Shown: positions 5,272 to 8,012 of the stretch, one piece after another
Position numbering within the stretch: position 1 is the first letter of the stretch
Layout of the letters: every line of letters starts with the position of its first letter
The notes under the pieces: generated by a model
Databases searched by the model: none
What the model was told of the DNA's origin: nothing
What the model saw: the letters and a program-made list of their open reading frames with translations, nothing else
Program-made: the position numbers and the translations under genes
Origin: Acidobacteriaceae bacterium
GTDB taxonomy: Bacteria; Acidobacteriota; Terriglobia; Terriglobales; Acidobacteriaceae
NCBI GenBank assembly: GCA_030039895.1
Contig: JASHUR010000126.1
Location: 1-8,012, forward strand
Reading direction: 5' to 3'
Length of the DNA stretch: 8,012 nt

Positions 5272-8012
5272 ATGACTGCGTCCGCTACCACTCCAGCGCG
5301 CCAACGTCGCCGTCGAATCCTCATCGCGCTGGTCGTCCTTGTCCTCCTCGTCATCCTGCTGCCCCTCATCAGCCTCGGACGTTATCACCACACCATCGCC
5401 GCGTCGCTCTCTCGCAGCCTCGGACACACCGTCAACATCGGCTCCATCAACCTCACCCTGTTTCCCTTTCCCGGCCTTGAAATTCACAACCTCACCGTCG
5501 AGGAAGACCCCGCCTTCGGAGCTGAGCCTCTTCTTATCGCGCCTACCGTCACCATTTACCCGCGACTCTCCACGCTTTGGACCCTCCGTTTCGAAATCGG
5601 CCGCATCGACTTCGATGAAGCCAGCGTCAACCTGGTCCGCGACCCCGCGGGCCGCTGGAACTTCTCTTCGCTCATGCTCCAGGCCTCGCGCTCCAAAGCC
5701 GCGCCCACCGCCCAGCGCCATGCCAGCAGAACTCCACGCTTCCCTTACGTCTCATTCAGCGGCGCGCGCATCAACTTCAAGCAGGGCTACGTAAAGAAAC
5801 CCTTTTCCCTCTTCAACACTGACGCTTCCGTCTGGCTCTCCGACCCCAGCCACTGGCGCATCAGCCTCAAGGCCCAGCCTGCCCGCACTGACCTCGATCT
5901 CGACCTTGAAGACACCGGCACTGTCCGCGTCGACGGAACCGTTACCCGCGCCGCATCGCTCGAGCAGCTCCCGCTCAACCTTCATGTCTCATGGACCGGC
6001 GCGCAGCTCGGCCAGGTCAGCCGCCTCGTCTTCGGCTTCGACAGCGAGTGGCGCGGCGATCTCCGTATGGAGGCCGACATCACCGGCGATATGGAGAACC
6101 TGAAGATCCATCCCCGTGTCCACGTCATCAACGCGCACCGCCTCGAATTCACTCCGCTGAACGAGCTCGACATCGATGCCTTCTGCGAGGCCATGTATCA
6201 TCGCCCCGCCCACTCCCTCGACCATCTCATCTGCCTGTTGCCCACCGGCAGCGGACACCTCCTGCTCACCGGCTCCGTTCCTGACCTCAGCCGCCCGCAG
6301 CCCGATCTCAATCTCGAAATCAACCACACGCCCGCCTCTTTCGTCGTCGACCTGCTCGGCATGCTCCGCCGCACCCTGCCCACCGACCTCAGCGCCTCCG
6401 GCGTCATCAACGGAGCCTTCACCTGGGCCCCGCGGGTACGTGCGCCGCAGGTCTCGCAGAGGCCTGGGAGTGAACAAAGCCCCGACGTCCTCACCGGTCA
6501 CGCCGTCGCTGAAAACGTCTCCATCAACCTTGCCAACGTGAATCAGTCCTTCACCTTCCCGTCGCTCACCTTCGCCACGCCCAACTGGACGCCTCCATCC
6601 CAGCCACATCATGGGGTGCCCCATGTCTTGAAAAGACATGGGAGATACTTCTCGTCGCGCCCTCCACTCTCGGGCCACATGAAAGACACTCCCTCCGGCA
6701 ACATCATCCTGCTCTTGCCCGCAAACTTCTCCGCCGGAGCCGCCACACCCATGCAGGTTTCCGCGCAGCTCTCACGCTCCACCTTTAGCCTGCGCTTTAC
6801 CGGAGAAAGCTCGCTCGCCCGTCTCCAGCCCGTCACCGCAGACTTCTCCCAGCTCCAGCCGCTTCAGGCGCTCGCCGCCAAAGGCAATGCGGAAGCCGAC
6901 CTCACGCTCTCCGGCCCCTGGCTGCTGCCCGTCTCGCTTGAGCCCGGCCCCACGACCCAAAGCCAGCTCCGCGGATTCGTCCGCCTCCAGCACGCACAGC
7001 TCGCCCCCGGCTGGCTGCCCGAGCCTATCAACATCGACTCGGCCACCGTCCAGTTCGGTAAACTCTCCGCTCAGCTGAACGCTCCTGACGCTATCACCTG
7101 GGCCAACGCCACCATCTCTATCAACGGAATCACCGCCACCGGCTCAGCCAGCTATCCAGCCTACTGCGAAGACCCGGCCGGGTGCGCCGCCCAGGTCAAC
7201 CTCGACTTCCCCTCAATCGATGCCGCCGCGCTCCAGACCGCCGTTTACGGACCCAACCGCGGCGCATTCCTCCAGTCCCTGCTCTCCCAGGTTGAGAGCG
7301 CTCCGCCCGCGTGGCCGCGCATCGCCGGAACCGTCCACGCCGCCGCATTCACCGTCGGTACGCTCCGCCTCGCCAACGCACGCGCCGCCATCACCGTCCA
7401 GAACGGCAAGCTCAACATCGCCTCGCTCGACGCCTCCACTCTCGGCGGCTCCGCGCACGCCACCGGCGCAATTCAGAACACCTCTAACGGCCCCGCCTAC
7501 ACCCTCAACCTCACCTGGGCTGGCGTCAAACTCCCGCAGGTCGCCGCGCTCTTCCACGAGAAATGGGGCACTGGCTCCATCGACGGCCAATCCACCCTCA
7601 AACTCCAGGGTTTCTCCTCGCTCGCCGCCTCCGCCACCGGCACTTTCAGTTGGACCATCAACGGCCCATGGCCCGGAACTCCGTCTGAAGCTCGGCCATC
7701 TACTCAATCCGGCGCGACCGCCCCTTCTATCGTGCGCACTCGCCAGGTCCTGCCGCTCCGTCTCTCGCTCGTGCGTCTCTATCCCCAACTCGCGCATTGG
7801 TCCGCCTCCGGAACCATCGCCAACCAGACCCTCACCTTCACCAAGGGCCCAGCTACCGGAACCATCTCCTTCGCTCGCAAGCTCAACCTCAACTGGAAGC
7901 CCGTTTCATCCGCATTTCTTTCCGCAAAAAAACCGCCCATCGCCATCACCGGAACCCTCGCCCATCCCCTCATCGCCGCCAATCTCGCAAAGGCTTCGCT
8001 CCCGGTCGAAGC
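5272..8012 (+). CDS. AsmA-family envelope protein, N-terminal 913 codons (runs off the right edge)
   Basis: AsmA/TamB-like proteins are anchored in the inner membrane with a long beta-rich periplasmic part and are implicated in outer-membrane lipid transport and assembly. The ATG at 5272 opens a frame that stays open to the window end. The N-terminus has a basic stretch ARQRRRR (9-15) and one membrane helix (16-34). The classic AsmA start follows: SLSRSLGHTVNIGSI, FPFPGLEIHNLTVEEDPAFG (64-83) and NLVRDPAGRWNFSSLM. The rest consists of repeating beta-type segments rich in Thr, Ala and Leu, with motifs such as GxxxADxxITGDM (about 264-276). GAGGGGG at 5245-5251 is 20 bases upstream, too far for a normal Shine-Dalgarno sequence, and no nearer alternative start exists. 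Two hairpin-forming stretches (around residues 393 and 447) look like in-frame insertions. The frame shows C-ending codons like its neighbours. The family call is firm; the substrate is unknown. Confidence 0.92.
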   Translation, partial: MTASATTPARQRRRRILIALVVLVLLVILLPLISLGRYHHTIAASLSRSLGHTVNIGSINLTLFPFPGLEIHNLTVEEDPAFGAEPLLIAPTVTIYPRLSTLWTLRFEIGRIDFDEASVNLVRDPAGRWNFSSLMLQASRSKAAPTAQRHASRTPRFPYVSFSGARINFKQGYVKKPFSLFNTDASVWLSDPSHWRISLKAQPARTDLDLDLEDTGTVRVDGTVTRAASLEQLPLNLHVSWTGAQLGQVSRLVFGFDSEWRGDLRMEADITGDMENLKIHPRVHVINAHRLEFTPLNELDIDAFCEAMYHRPAHSLDHLICLLPTGSGHLLLTGSVPDLSRPQPDLNLEINHTPASFVVDLLGMLRRTLPTDLSASGVINGAFTWAPRVRAPQVSQRPGSEQSPDVLTGHAVAENVSINLANVNQSFTFPSLTFATPNWTPPSQPHHGVPHVLKRHGRYFSSRPPLSGHMKDTPSGNIILLLPANFSAGAATPMQVSAQLSRSTFSLRFTGESSLARLQPVTADFSQLQPLQALAAKGNAEADLTLSGPWLLPVSLEPGPTTQSQLRGFVRLQHAQLAPGWLPEPINIDSATVQFGKLSAQLNAPDAITWANATISINGITATGSASYPAYCEDPAGCAAQVNLDFPSIDAAALQTAVYGPNRGAFLQSLLSQVESAPPAWPRIAGTVHAAAFTVGTLRLANARAAITVQNGKLNIASLDASTLGGSAHATGAIQNTSNGPAYTLNLTWAGVKLPQVAALFHEKWGTGSIDGQSTLKLQGFSSLAASATGTFSWTINGPWPGTPSEARPSTQSGATAPSIVRTRQVLPLRLSLVRLYPQLAHWSASGTIANQTLTFTKGPATGTISFARKLNLNWKPVSSAFLSAKKPPIAITGTLAHPLIAANLAKASLPVE
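6448..6466. repeat. Hairpin element inside the AsmA-family gene (first)
   Basis: CAGGTCTC (6448-6455) pairs with GAGGCCTG (6459-6466) around a GCA loop: eight pairs, one of them a G-U wobble. The encoded stretch VRAPQVSQRPGSEQS is hydrophilic and unlike the beta-type segments on either side, and it uses AGG, AGT and GGG codons that are rare in the flanking gene. It reads like a small palindromic repeat that entered the gene in frame. That it is a dispersed genomic repeat is inference. Confidence 0.45.
6610..6642. repeat. Overlapping palindromes inside the AsmA-family gene (second)
   Basis: CATGGGG and CCCCATG (6610-6625) form a 7-bp stem around TG. Overlapping it, CCCATGTCTT (6620-6629) and AAGACATGGG (6633-6642) form a perfect 10-bp stem with a three-base GAA loop. 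The two hairpins share bases 6620-6625, so they exclude each other. The peptide is HHGVPHVLKRHGRYFSS, basic and His-rich, unlike the flanking segments. I read it as a mobile or dispersed palindromic element translated in frame. I recall similar GGGGTGCCCCA-containing repeats in acidobacterial genomes, but could not check. Confidence 0.55.

Noticed and set aside
7925..7933. A-run that could be a -1 slippage site (A AAA AAA in frame) in the AsmA-family gene
   Set aside because: No stop codon or downstream structure is associated with it, the zero frame stays open beyond it, and the encoded Lys-Lys is ordinary. Probably incidental.

Overview
The window most resembles a chromosomal segment from an acidobacterium of the Terriglobia/Acidobacteriaceae type. 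This is an inference from gene style: the kinase N-terminus, tandem signal peptidases behind rnc, the AsmA N-terminus, and C-ending codons in a moderately GC-rich genome. No phylogenetic test was possible. It is mostly ordinary envelope and RNA housekeeping. I see no CRISPR array, tRNA, rRNA, transposase, phage gene or defence island.

Layout. Bases 1-584 on the minus strand hold the first 194 codons of a PknB-like Ser/Thr protein kinase. Bases 585-879 are the divergent intergenic region. It holds a near-consensus -10 box placed so close to the kinase ATG that its mRNA may be leaderless, short direct repeats (GGTATAG and the 10-mer GCGCTATACC), and a tandem array of about twelve 7-bp units at 727-810. 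To the right, five genes run on the plus strand: an exported TPR protein (880-2625), RNase III rnc (2690-3514), two consecutive signal peptidase I genes (3511-4368 and 4424-5206), and an AsmA-family protein that runs off the right edge (5272-8012+).

The plus-strand genes are separated by -4 to 65 bases, with no convincing terminator between them. rnc and the first lepB overlap by ATGA. They are probably co-transcribed. The theme is envelope biogenesis: an exported TPR protein, two signal peptidases that release exported proteins, and an inner-membrane-anchored AsmA-like protein. RNase III is carried in the middle, as it often is next to lepB in bacteria.

Points worth a second look are the heptamer array between divergent promoters, the putative leaderless kinase mRNA, a QExxH (degenerate HExxH) motif in the TPR protein, Asn in place of a usual catalytic Asp in RNase III, the tandem but diverged signal peptidases, and two hairpin-forming palindromic insert-like sequences carried in frame inside the AsmA gene. 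None of these amounts to a clearly new system.
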